From Pyropia yezoensis (Eukaryota > Rhodophyta > Bangiophyceae > Bangiales > Bangiaceae): DNA of 64,000 nucleotides. The stretch's first letter is position 1. Each line of letters opens with the position of its first letter. A program made the position numbers and the translations under genes. Positions 22,001 to 31,940 of this stretch are shown in pieces. The notes below the pieces were generated by a model, which saw only the letters and a program-made list of their open reading frames with translations, was not told where the DNA came from and did no database searches. Where the stretch lies: positions 12,143,777-12,207,776 of the forward strand of contig CM020619.1 of the NCBI GenBank assembly GCA_009829735.1. The letters are read 5' to 3'.

Positions 22001-25000
22001 GCACGACTTCCCGTGACGCTACTGATCGTGGTCGCGGTCACGCTCGAAGCACCGATCGTGGTGGACGCGGAGGCGATGACGGCGGACGTCGGGCTGATGG
22101 CGGCGGACGTCGAGCTGGCGGCGGACGTCGAGCTGATAGCGGGGCTGACCGACCTCGCACGACTTCCCGTGACGCTACGGATCGTGGTCGCGGTCACGCT
22201 CGAAGCACCGATCGTGATGGACGCGGAGGCGATGACGGCGGACGTCGGGCTGATGGCGGCGGACGTCGAGCTGATGGCGGGGCTGACCGACCTCGCACGA
22301 CTTCCCGTGACGCTACTGATCGTGGTCGCGGTCACGCTCGAAGCACCGATCGTGGTGGACGCGGAGGCGATGACGGCGGACGTCGGGCTGATGGCGGCGG
22401 ACGTCGGGCCGATGGCGGGGCTGACCGACCTCGCACGACTTCCCGTGACGCTGAGGGTGGTCGCAGTCGTAGCGCCGAGCGTGACGGTCGGGGTGACGGT
22501 CGGGGTGGCGGTGGTGGTGGCGGTGGTGGAGGCGGAGGTGGTGCATCAGCGGGAGCGGGTGGGGCGGGCCGACCAGGCTGTGGTGGAGACGGCGACGGTC
22601 GTGGCGTCGCTGGCGGCAGTTCTGGTCGTCGTGCTGGCACCGGCGGAGCGAGTGGGTCCGGCGGACCGGGCAGTGGTGGAGACGGCGATGGCCGTGACGT
22701 CGCTGATGACAGTCGTTCTGACAGCAACTCTCGGGCCCCGTCTGACGATGAGCAGCTGCCACCAGCACCAGGGGATGTTCCAGTACCGCATATGGACAGT
22801 GGCGTGGTGACGGCGTCGGCGCCTACATGGGTCGGTCCTTCCAGCGACTACGTTATCGCGTCGAAGCGGCATGTACCGATCGACGCCATTCGCATTGCCC
22901 CGCGGACGGTGCGTACTATCAACCGCGGCACTGTCGACGAACAGCTGCGGTCGTCCCGCGACTTTGGTTTTACGACCACGCACGGAATGATATCCGTATG
23001 CGCAGACCCAGAGTGTCCCGGGGCCGAGGATAGCTTTTTACTCGTGGACGGCGCGCATCGACTGACGGCGCTGCGGGAGCTGCACAAGGAAGGGCACGCC
23101 AACGCTGTCGGTGAGGTGCAAGTGGCGGTCATCGTTCGGAGTGACGGGCAACCCTTGACGCTCATGATGGCCCTCACGTTGGGGGTGCGCGCCAACTCGA
23201 CGGCCGCCAAGGTCAAGGAGATGAGCGACGTGGACAACATCCACTTCATTACAAGCTGGCTACGAGAGTACAACGACCGCCAACCTTTGGGCAAGAAGCA
23301 GTCTCTGTTCCAGCACAGTATGTCGGACCTCATTCGCATCTTCTACAACTACATGGACAACCGCAAGCAGGACCCCATGGACGTGGACCTTGCTCACCGT
23401 GAGTCCGATGAGGTGGACCGTGAACAAGAGGACCAAGACGACGCGACCGTCAGGGGCGGCCCGGAAACGTCCCGTATTGGCAAGGCCGTCTTACGACGCA
23501 TGATCAAGATTGCCCTGATCTACATTGAGGACGAGCGGTCTGGCGAATACATTATCAAGCGCATCACCGACTCTGTGGGCTCACGGGGCGAGCACGCCTT
23601 GACGACCGAGTCGTGTGCGTCTCCGGCACTTTGCACTTTGGGGGGCGTACCGCTGGTGTACTGCAATGAGGTGCGCCTGTGGATGCTCCAGGTCGGTTGG
23701 GAGTGGACGGGTCGTCGCAACGCGGGCAACAATGCCATCCGGCGGCAGACACGGGGCACCAACTCTGCGTTCTTTGCTAATCTTGTCTATTTCGTGCGCT
23801 TCGCGATCAACGAAGCGAAGATGCGGCGCACCCTTCTTCGCCTCGCATCGGCCAAGGACCGTGCAATTGCAGAGGCGCAGGCGCTTGCGGCTGGGTGTGC
23901 CGTTTTCACACACAAAGCGCCTCTGACGGACGTGTTGAAGCAGAAGCGTCGCCGACAGAACCTCTCGCTGCTGGACGAGCTCCAGGTGTTGGTCATCACC
24001 AAGTACGACTCTCCACAGCCACCGGCCCGAGCCGTCTTGGCTGCGGGTGGCTGTGGCGGCGGCAAGGGCAAGGGCAAGGGTCGACCCGGAAGCAGGGGCA
24101 CGGCGGCGTCGGGTGGTGCAGAAGACCCTTTCAGGTTTGTGGAAGACCTGTCGTTTCACGAGCTCTTCTTCCCCGAGTGGGCAGCCACGGTGCGGGCCTT
24201 CATAACCCCTCCCCCGGATAAGCAGGACCGCCCCCTCCCTACCGATTCAGCCACCGCGTCGGGTACGGCGCCGGCGGCTACCAGGGCCGGTTTACGTGAA
24301 GGGGGTGGCAATAGTGCCGTCGCGGGGACGAGGCCTGATGCCGATGCCCGCATGGGTCGCCGTACCACCGGTGGCGATGGTGACGGCGACGGTGACGGCG
24401 ACGGTGCTGGGAGCGGAGCTGGGAGCGGAGCTGGGAGCGGAGGTGGTGGAAGTGATGGTGGGGTCGGTGGCGGAGGTGATGGCAAGGTTGTAGGCGACCA
24501 CGTGACCGGCACCGACGGGGCCGCCGGTGGTGACGGTGGTGACAGTGGCGACGGTGGCGACGGTGGCGACGGTGGTGACGGTGGTGACGGTGGCGACGGT
24601 GGCGACGGTGACGACAATGGCGACGGTGGTGACGGTGGCTACGGTGACGACAATGGCGACGGTGGCGACGGCGGGGGCGGTGGCGACGGCGGAGGTGGTG
24701 GCGACGGCGGAGGTGGTGGTGACGGCGGCGATGGCGGGGGCGGTGGGGGCGATGGTGACGGTGGTGAGGGCGGGGACGAGGCACCCGCTGTGCCTGACGT
24801 TGCGGGCACAGCCGGCCCCGAGGAGCCGGGCAACGGTGGCGACGGTGCCTTCAACGACGGGGGCGTTCGCAAGTCAAACCGACTCACGCGCCCGCGCAAG
24901 CCACCTTCGGAAGAGAACGCTTCTGATTCTAGTGGCGGAGCGCCTGTGCCACCGCCCAAAAAGAAGCGTCGCCGGACGGCGCCGCGAAAGAAGGGGAAGA

Positions 25001-26676
25001 GTGGTGCTGTTGCTCCCGGTGGCCGCGGAAGCGCTGGCAGTGGAGGGGGTGGCCAAGGACAAGGTGGCGGTCATGGGGCGTTTGCACGCAAGCGCACTGT
25101 CACACTAGGGCGTCGAAGTGTTCCAGGAGGCTCTCCGGAGGACGACGACCAGGCCTATGAGGATACCGTACCCGACATCCCGGACAGTATGAAGGAGGCG
25201 GCCAAGGAGAATCGCAGGGCATTGGACCTCTCTTCCGGGCCCCGTGATACTGCTGTGCGGACGCCGCTGCCGCCCTTTGCTTTCCTGCTGCCCCTGGAGC
25301 ACCAGAGCCGCGACTTTGTTCCACGGTCCACATGGGACGCAATGGGTAATGCAGCCGAGACGCTCATGTGTAACCGTGGCTTGGCGCTCCTTGACTACAC
25401 ATACCTGGCCCTGGACGTGCCCAGCGCCCCCCCCGCCGCGGTGGAACGCGATCGACATATCCCCGACACCCGTTTGCTGCTGGCCAACCTAGCGCGGATC
25501 CAGTACGGGACCGAGCTTGTCGAGCGAGGCTGGCCTGTGGTCAAGCACGCGATGACCTGCATGACCCGTGTGGAGGGTGGTGGTGGCGCGGAAGTCGGCG
25601 TCGACGGCGCTGCCGTCTCGTCTGGATCATCCACACCCCCGACCAAGATGGACCCCGTCGGCGATTTTCTTCAATCTGTGATCAACAAGTTTCCGGGTGA
25701 AGCCGCGCTCAAGGACGACGACCCGATGTGGACGCCCATCCACAACGTCGACCTTGGCAAGGTCGACGAAACCGCTATGAAACGTGGTCAGGGGCGGCTC
25801 ACCGTGCGACAGTTGGCTCTGGCCGCCAATGGGGACGATAAGGACGCGGACGACTTGTACAAGACCAAGCTGCACTGTGACATGCTGATGGCTGCCATGG
25901 CTCACCAAGTGCTGGTCGGTGCACAGACGGTGCAGCAGCTTAATGAGCGCCCACTGGTGCGGGTGCCCAAGTCTGGCGCCCGGGTATTGCTGACCACCTC
26001 TCGAGCGGTGCGGCAGCAGCCACACGTGGACGCCACTGTCCGTTCTGGGAAACCAGACCCCCCTACTGACCAGAATGCCGACGACAGCCGCCGAGCGCCG
26101 CTGCAGACGTTCTCGCGCCCGCGCAGCCACAACTACTTTGCCATGGCGGCCGGTAAGGATGGGTTCACTTTGGTTGTGTATCCCGGCAGCTTTCACGTTG
26201 TCCATCGCCTGGAGAAGAAGCTGGATGTCCCGCATCTGGTGAGACCTGAGAGGGTGGTTGTGCCTGCGGGTGGTCTCCTCGTCGTCCGCGCGGACGTTGC
26301 TCACTGTGGTGCCGGTCATGAGGACGATCTCTGGCGACTGCGCGCCGCACCGGCATTGCTGTCCTACTCGCACTCTATCCGGCTGCACCTCTACCTACAA
26401 CGTTTTGACGAGCCGCTGAAAAACGCCATATACAAGGTCCCTGGGTGGTTTTTTGGTGAGGGCACTGGCGCCCCGTGTCTCGAGCCGAGCAAGTGCAAGA
26501 ATTGTGGCGAAATGGTGTACGCCAGTGACGTGGAAGATGCCCACCCTGCAGAAGGGGCGGACGTATCAGACACCTCGTCCCGGGACAAGGATGATGAAGA
26601 TGATGCAGAGGACTCTCAGCAGTCTCGCTCGTCGGATGAAGACTACGATCCTCGAGGGCCGCCGAGGGTTGTGTAG
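19020..26676 (+). CDS. ParB-like domain plus 2OG-Fe(II) dioxygenase-like protein, with multi-exon leader
   Basis: The main body runs from ATG 21505 to TAG 26676 (1723 residues). Residue numbers count from 21505. The N-terminus (1-430) is Gly/Arg/Asp-rich with four to five 46-residue repeats (RGG-like). About 447-585 is a ParB/Srx-type domain with LLVDGAHRLTALREL near 512. A helical region follows, then a Gly-Asp repeat (about 1005-1095) and basic KKKRRR segments. The C-terminal part has HVD at 1507-1509, a second His in ADVAHCGAG at 1600 and Arg 1626 in IRLHLYL, the HxD...H...R pattern of 2-oxoglutarate/Fe(II) oxygenases. A C..C pair and an acidic tail end it. Predicted upstream exons 19020-19328, 19662-19712, 20012-20062, 20351-20401, 20702-20752 and 21054-21104 join in phase to 21409. 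The substrate is unknown; a DNA- or chromatin-directed oxygenase guided by a ParB-like module is inference. Confidence 0.75.
19278..21460 (+). repeat. Leader-exon array 1 (seven tandem units)
   Basis: Units recur every 339-355 bp after a first interval of about 384 bp. Each internal unit has, in order: GGCCGCTGATT (branch-site-like CTGAT), a long C/T tract ending CCGCAG, a 51-nt cassette and GTGCGTTTGTTG. A G-rich stretch, CGGCCGGCCGGGGGGGAGC and GTTTTCAAACCGCG follow. The cassettes at 19662, 20012, 20351, 20702 and 21054 are all exactly 51 nt and read VAAAKAAGCVAVAAAGP with small changes. The first copy lacks the CAG (it reads CTGCTG) and continues from an upstream open frame with ATG 19020. 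The last acceptor at 21407-21408 opens into the ParB-like body in the same phase. Confidence 0.85.
21970..22460 (+). repeat. 138-nt coding tandem repeat (46 residues)
   Basis: In-frame units contain DRPRTTSRDATDRGRGHARS followed by a GGRGGDDGGRRADGGGRRAD-type stretch. The copies are near-identical apart from a six-residue insertion in one of them. They form an RGG/RD-rich disordered region in the N-terminus of the ParB-like protein, a composition common in RNA- or DNA-binding proteins. Confidence 0.85.
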
Positions 26677-26940
26677 TACTTGACAGCGTGGTCTCTCTTG
26701 TCTACGACTGCTTTGGTAGTGTTGTTTTTTGTCGTTTGTGGAAAGGTGGAGGACGCGGCCCGTTGGCTTTGTCATGTGATAATGTCTCGGCGAGGTGTTC
26801 ACGCCCGGTCTCCAGGTGTCGATTTTCATAACGAGAACTCTCCACGGCTCGCCAAACTGTCCACGACACAAGCACGCTGCTGATGAGACGACTCGGTCGG
26901 CGTGCGTGCCTCTTGTCTTTGGGCACAACCCCTGGTTCGC

Positions 26941-26954
26941 GTTATGTACATAAC
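26941..26954. promoter_or_regulatory. Exact palindrome GTTATGTACATAAC
   Basis: Extended 18-bp form with GC on both sides, 265 bp 3' of the ParB-like stop codon. Confidence 0.65.
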
Positions 26955-27105
26955 GCGACCACTGGACGGGCGCTCGTGCGACGGGGCAAGAAACATCTGA
27001 CAGGATTACATTTGCTCAGCAAGGAAGGGTGGACAAGCCCGCCGCTGTGTCGTTGCGCAAAATCGCCCCTCCGGGGCCAGACTGCATTGCAATCCGGTGA
27101 GACGC

Positions 27106-27119
27106 GTTATGTACATAAC
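27106..27119. promoter_or_regulatory. Exact palindrome GTTATGTACATAAC
   Basis: Extended form GCGTTATGTACATAACGC, about 305 bp upstream of the chosen methyltransferase start. Confidence 0.65.
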
Positions 27120-27160
27120 GCGAGCACGGGCTCGGCGCGGGTGCTCTGACACCTCGCGAT

Positions 27161-27174
27161 GTTATGTACATAAC
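27161..27174. promoter_or_regulatory. Exact palindrome GTTATGTACATAAC
   Basis: This copy lacks the outer GC pairs (GAT on the left, AAA on the right) and lies 55 bp from the previous one. Confidence 0.65.
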
Positions 27175-27424
27175 AAACTCATGGTTCCGATGCTGTAATT
27201 CTGTCAAATGATTGGTAGATATGTTGGTAGTGGACAACTCGGACGAGGCGTTCCCTGTACTGGAAGCAAATTCATTTGTACTTAAGATACGACCAGTGTC
27301 AGTCTCCTTGCCGGCCTCCTCTCGGCACCGTCATCGCCGTTCCTCTCCACGTCTACTGTCGGCACGGTGCGACCTAGGCTGCGTTCTCTTCCCAGGTTTG
27401 TGGCCCCTTCTCTGCGTCACCACC

Positions 27425-30400
27425 ATGCCGTCAAGTGATTCTGTAGAGGTGGTCAACCTTGTCCCAATCTTCGCAGAGCGTGCCGCGTTGGCGGTAGCGC
27501 GAGCAGAGACGTCTTCACCACCTTTGCCGTATCCTTGTGGGGTTGTCGTCTACGTCCTTGGGTCTTTGCGCGATCTATTTGTCCTCCATTCCCTGGAGGG
27601 CAAGGGAGGGCTCTTGCTACGCTCTGGGACATGGGCTGATCTTGTCGACTGGTGCGAGCACCATTGCCGGCGTATGGTTGACATGGATCCGGTCTATCTG
27701 TGGGACAGAGGGGGCCAACCCAGGCTACATTCCCGCACTCGCTGGCTGCACGATAGCATCCCGCACGGGGTCTATGAAGCCGTGTGGGTACTGAAGCGGT
27801 TCGTAGCAGTACCGCGTGCTTCCTTCAGTCGTGGTCGGGTACTGCGCTTTGCATCCGGGTCGCGGTGGCACACAGTGGCAACCGCGAGCGGTACTGTCCC
27901 CCGTGCTGGGGTCGAAGACCCCTCGGATGACGAGGACATGCACCGGCAGCGGAACGTTAGGCTGGTGCCCGTCCCCGCGGACGGGGATGTTGACCTGAGG
28001 GTGTGGCAACTGCTGCTTGTACTGGACGGCGAGGTTGATGGCGTTGCCGAGCTCTGTCGTTGGTCGTCCCGCCGTCGGTGTCAGACGGAAGAGGAGGATG
28101 CCCCAGATCGCCCTGTAAGGGAAAGTTGGCGCGCGTGTCCCGGGCTAGCGCAACACCTACTGCTTCGCGACGTTCTCGGTGTGGGTGGTCGCCGTACCCC
28201 GTCAGACACTGTGGACGACAACGACGACGACCTGTCCACCTTTCGTGCATTTGAGCACGTTTTGTCCATGTCGTGTTACTACTGTCTTGAGCAACATCTC
28301 CGGCGGGCATCCCGGTCCACATGGACTCCACACACGGGCGAGCAGGAACGGCAGTACGAGGAGCGTCTAGCCGGCTGTTTGGACGGCGTGGCAGCCCGAA
28401 TTCGGACTATTGTTCGCGACGTCGTTTCTGGTTGGGATGTCGTGGCGCTCAGTCGGGGTTTTCGCTCCGCCGAGGTGATGCTGTCTACGCACATGCTCTG
28501 GTGCCCGTCTGTGGGCTTCTTCGTGGCGCTGGGGCGGCCATTGGACGCACAGGACAACCTCACATCGCCCGACGGACAGGCAGTGGACATGCACACCAGC
28601 AACGGGCCGGTCCGTGGTGGCAATGTCCCGGTACAACGGCAGAGCGCAGTGTCAGGCCAGCAGTCGGATGGACAAGATGATGAGCAGAGGGCGGTGGGGA
28701 GGCTGACGCCGCTTGCAGATGCTCAGCTCCGTGCGGCCGCTGGCACCATGCTTGAGCACGTGCACGTGTGCACCGGCGCAGACCGCCTGGGCATTACGTT
28801 GACGCGCGGCCTGCTGGGCCGTGGAGGTCGGGGTGACGCGAGCGCCGCGACCCCTGCGGGCGACGGTGACGACGCAGCCCACACTGGACAGCGGCGTCGT
28901 AAGCAGCGCAAGGTCGTGGGCTTCTTGACCGTGGAGGACTACAGGCACCCAGAGTGGGACCGCCTGTCTGGCAATGTGCCTAGAGTACTGCGCAGCGTCT
29001 TGGCGGGGCTGACTGCGTTTTCAAGCCCCCCCCCCGCTGGCCGCGGGGGTACGGCGCCTGCGTGGGCGACGGCGTCTACCGTCGCTCGTCGGGGGCTGTC
29101 ACCTGCGCCCGACCGTTGTGCATCTTCCGCCAGAACAATTGAGTTGGCGTTTCGTGCTGACTGCAGAGTGGCTGGCTTAATGGCAGAGCAGCAGGTGGTG
29201 GGAGGGTGTCGATCCGGGCAGTCAGTTGGCCGAGGGGCGGCGTTGCTGTGTGGGGATGGCCGGCAGGACCGGCCGTGTCAGCAGCCTCAGCGGCCCGACG
29301 GCCCCGGTGATGCTCCGCAGGCTGACCTGGAGGAAGCCTGGGGCGTGCTGGATGATGCCATGGGCCAGGTTTGTGCGACCTACGCTTGTGGGTGTGATGA
29401 CTTGCTCTCGGCACACGCCACAAAAGTGGCGGCGCGGTCCAACGCGTCTCGTCGCGAGGGTGGTGGCGGTGCGCGTGGCATCCACGGGGACGGCAGCGGC
29501 GGGGGGCGGGCGACGACAACCTCTACACCGACAGGCGAGCACACCCTCCCCCCCTTTATTAGTTCTTCGGTACAGCTGGTGCTCTGTGATCCTCCGTACA
29601 ACATTCGGGCGGACAGGAGCCTGGAGCAGTCTGCACATGACGTGTTTACCTCTGACGACATGCACCGTGCCGCCCGGTTGTTCCAGACCGTTGTCCGCCC
29701 TGGCGGCCATGTGCTCATTTTTTGCTCTGCGGGTCAGCTGGGTCCGTGGATGGACACGCTCAAGGCGCTCAAGGATATGTATCCGGTGGGGAGGAAGAGC
29801 CTGTCGGCGTTTCGAGTGGACGGCCACCCGATGGTGGCGATCAAGGACGCACACGCGGTGAACTCGCTGCGGCAGAGCACGACCAACCTGTCCAACAAGG
29901 TCAAGTTTATTGTCCACGCCACGCGCGCTGGGGTGTCCCAGGAAGAGTGCTACGCCATGGTCAACTACCGTACTTGGAACGCTGTGCCGTCGCGGTTCCT
30001 GGCCCACGACAATGTCATTGACAATGTGAGACCGCCACACTTTAAGGAGGTGGTGCTTCGATGGCGGGACGGGTCGCGGCAATGGATACGACCAGAGCAA
30101 AAGTGCCTTGCCCTCATTCTCGAGCTCATATTGCGGTTTTCCCAGGCCGGGGACATTGTACTGGACACGTTTGCGGGGACGTGTGTGACGGCGGCAGCGT
30201 GTATACGGGCCGTTCTGGGCCAGCACCGTTTGGTCATCAGCTGCGACTCGGATGCTGTTGTCATGGACGCGAGTCGGGCTCGTCTGCGTCGGGAGTTTGT
30301 CAACCAGGTGCTGGTGGGGGGCTACGAAAGCTCGGGGGTGGTCACATTCGATGTCATTGCGGCCGCACGGACAATCGAAGCCGCGTCGGTCGCTGCTGCT

Positions 30401-31720
30401 ACAGCTACAACAGCAGGAGGGGCGGGGGGGAAGACCGGCAGCGAGGGCCGAGGCGATAGTGGTGCGGCTGTCGGGGAGGAGATTGAGCTGATGATCAACC
30501 CACCCTCGTCTGTCATGGGAGATGATGCTGCTGTCTGGGAGCCCCCCCCCGGGCTGCCCTGCCATTCTGCCTTGTCGTTGGAGCTGGTGCGATACTTTGC
30601 CGGGCGGTGGGCCATGCAAGCAGACGCTGAACGGGTGGGCCGCGTGGCACAGACACCCGGGCTGCCGCGACCGGGTGCAGATGTGGGTGTTGAGGTGGCC
30701 CGCCTGGAAGGCGTTGGCGTCGGGAGCTGGCCGCGCCTGTACCAGTGTGCCCTCGCCGTGGAGGACGCGGGGGTCGCGCTGCACGTGTCGGCCGCACACC
30801 TGGGGCTGTACGTTGCCCAAAGCCGCTTGGCGGGTGGGACGGCCGGTCGTGGCGTCTTTGCGTTGCGCCCGTTCAAACGACAGGACGCGATTGGACCTTT
30901 TTGGGGGGCCAGTGTGTACGCTGACCTGACAAAGCAGCGGGTCAAGACGCCGCGGTATGCCGCTTCTGTGCTGGGTGCCCACGGCCCCACGGCGCGGGAG
31001 TTTTCGGAGCGCGCGATGGAAGTGGTGTTTGACGAACTGGACGTAGATGGCCCGAGTGACGCGGTAGAGGCGGACGTCGGGGGGGGTGGGCCGGGTAACC
31101 AGGAGGACGCTGACGTTCGCCGCCCTCGCCACCACCGCCGCCGTCGGTACGATGGCGAAGAAGGGGGGGGGGGTGGTCGCACAATGCGAAAGCGACACAA
31201 CCAAAAAGGCCACAACCACGGCGGCGGCGGCCCTGCTGCTGACCTCGGTACCGGAACATTGGCTGGGTGCAGGGGCGTGCCGACATCTCTGATTATCGTA
31301 CCGTCACCACTGTTTGGGACGGGCTATGTCAATGACGGACGGGCAACGTCCCCGGTTGATGCCGAAGCGACATTGGCCCAGACGGGCGCCGGGCCTGCGG
31401 ACAGCGATGGGAGACGAGGCGGCGCCGGCGGCAGACGTGGCGACCGGGGAGACGTCTGGCTGGTGCGACCAAACGTGGTCATCGTCGCCAATGTCGACGA
31501 CGCGCAGCCGGTACGGCTGAAGCCTGCACACTTTGTCAGGCCCGACATGATGGTGGTCATCGCGCTGAGGGACATTGCCGTTGGTGAGGAGCTCGTTGCG
31601 GATTACGGGCCGGACTATGTCTTTTCTTCGGCCGACTGGGAGCGACGCGGCCGGGCAAGTGGGGCGGGCGTGCTCCTGAGCCACTCGACACCCCACACGT
31701 TTGCCCCCATGAGCGGGTGA
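27425..31720 (+). CDS. Adenine DNA methyltransferase fused to a SET domain
   Basis: 1431 residues from ATG 27425, chosen for its CACCACCATGC context; the frame is open further upstream without domain content. Residues 1-650 match nothing I know. DPPYNI at 722-727 is motif IV of N6-adenine (or N4-cytosine) DNA methyltransferases. GDIVLDTFAGT around 914 is the SAM-binding motif I. Motif IV before motif I with a region between is the beta-class order of CcrM/HinfI-type enzymes. Residues about 1115-1400 look like a SET lysine methyltransferase: RGVFALRPF..., GYVNDGR and PNVVIVANV in place of the usual NHSC.PN box, and GEELVADYG at 1387-1395 with the expected terminal Tyr. Two disordered inserts (Arg/His-rich and Gly-rich) split the SET region. 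A DNA methyltransferase-SET fusion is unusual and suggests coupled DNA and histone methylation. It lies head-to-tail behind the ParB-like gene. Confidence 0.85.
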   Translation: MPSSDSVEVVNLVPIFAERAALAVARAETSSPPLPYPCGVVVYVLGSLRDLFVLHSLEGKGGLLLRSGTWADLVDWCEHHCRRMVDMDPVYLWDRGGQPRLHSRTRWLHDSIPHGVYEAVWVLKRFVAVPRASFSRGRVLRFASGSRWHTVATASGTVPRAGVEDPSDDEDMHRQRNVRLVPVPADGDVDLRVWQLLLVLDGEVDGVAELCRWSSRRRCQTEEEDAPDRPVRESWRACPGLAQHLLLRDVLGVGGRRTPSDTVDDNDDDLSTFRAFEHVLSMSCYYCLEQHLRRASRSTWTPHTGEQERQYEERLAGCLDGVAARIRTIVRDVVSGWDVVALSRGFRSAEVMLSTHMLWCPSVGFFVALGRPLDAQDNLTSPDGQAVDMHTSNGPVRGGNVPVQRQSAVSGQQSDGQDDEQRAVGRLTPLADAQLRAAAGTMLEHVHVCTGADRLGITLTRGLLGRGGRGDASAATPAGDGDDAAHTGQRRRKQRKVVGFLTVEDYRHPEWDRLSGNVPRVLRSVLAGLTAFSSPPPAGRGGTAPAWATASTVARRGLSPAPDRCASSARTIELAFRADCRVAGLMAEQQVVGGCRSGQSVGRGAALLCGDGRQDRPCQQPQRPDGPGDAPQADLEEAWGVLDDAMGQVCATYACGCDDLLSAHATKVAARSNASRREGGGGARGIHGDGSGGGRATTTSTPTGEHTLPPFISSSVQLVLCDPPYNIRADRSLEQSAHDVFTSDDMHRAARLFQTVVRPGGHVLIFCSAGQLGPWMDTLKALKDMYPVGRKSLSAFRVDGHPMVAIKDAHAVNSLRQSTTNLSNKVKFIVHATRAGVSQEECYAMVNYRTWNAVPSRFLAHDNVIDNVRPPHFKEVVLRWRDGSRQWIRPEQKCLALILELILRFSQAGDIVLDTFAGTCVTAAACIRAVLGQHRLVISCDSDAVVMDASRARLRREFVNQVLVGGYESSGVVTFDVIAAARTIEAASVAAATATTAGGAGGKTGSEGRGDSGAAVGEEIELMINPPSSVMGDDAAVWEPPPGLPCHSALSLELVRYFAGRWAMQADAERVGRVAQTPGLPRPGADVGVEVARLEGVGVGSWPRLYQCALAVEDAGVALHVSAAHLGLYVAQSRLAGGTAGRGVFALRPFKRQDAIGPFWGASVYADLTKQRVKTPRYAASVLGAHGPTAREFSERAMEVVFDELDVDGPSDAVEADVGGGGPGNQEDADVRRPRHHRRRRYDGEEGGGGGRTMRKRHNQKGHNHGGGGPAADLGTGTLAGCRGVPTSLIIVPSPLFGTGYVNDGRATSPVDAEATLAQTGAGPADSDGRRGGAGGRRGDRGDVWLVRPNVVIVANVDDAQPVRLKPAHFVRPDMMVVIALRDIAVGEELVADYGPDYVFSSADWERRGRASGAGVLLSHSTPHTFAPMSG

Positions 31721-31940
31721 AGAGTGGGGTGGGGTGTGCCCTTTTTTCGTTGGCACTTTGGCGGGGGGGGGGGGGGGGGGGGGGCGGTCTTGCAGACACG
31801 CAGGTGGGGGAGGGAAACGTGTGAACATCAGCCACGCATACGCACGGAGAGGAGCTACGAAGAAAAGCCAGGATGAAGAAGAAAACAACAGAGAGACAAT
31901 ACAAAGCCGACGCCAGCCAGCCGGTGGCTGTGGCTCCCTG
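31721..31940. other. Convergent spacer with G homopolymer
   Basis: A 220-bp gap between the stop codons of the methyltransferase (+) and the coiled-coil gene (-). It contains a G run at about 31760-31783. No clear polyadenylation signal is identified. Confidence 0.5.

Larger units (their letters stand above)
26677..27424. promoter_or_regulatory. Intergenic region between ParB-like and methyltransferase genes, three palindromes
   Basis: AT-richer than both genes. It carries exact palindromes at 26941-26954, 27106-27119 and 27161-27174, within 500 bp upstream of the methyltransferase start. The first two extend to GCGTTATGTACATAACGC. The region is the likely promoter of the downstream gene and 3' region of the upstream gene. 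An operator, ParB-binding or methylation-sensing role is inference. Confidence 0.6.

Noticed and set aside
26941-27174. Palindromes as hairpin terminators or giant-virus-type polyadenylation hairpins
   Set aside because: The palindromes are uninterrupted with no loop, occur in clusters and also lie upstream of genes. A DNA-level dyad site fits better, although a 3'-end role is not fully excluded.
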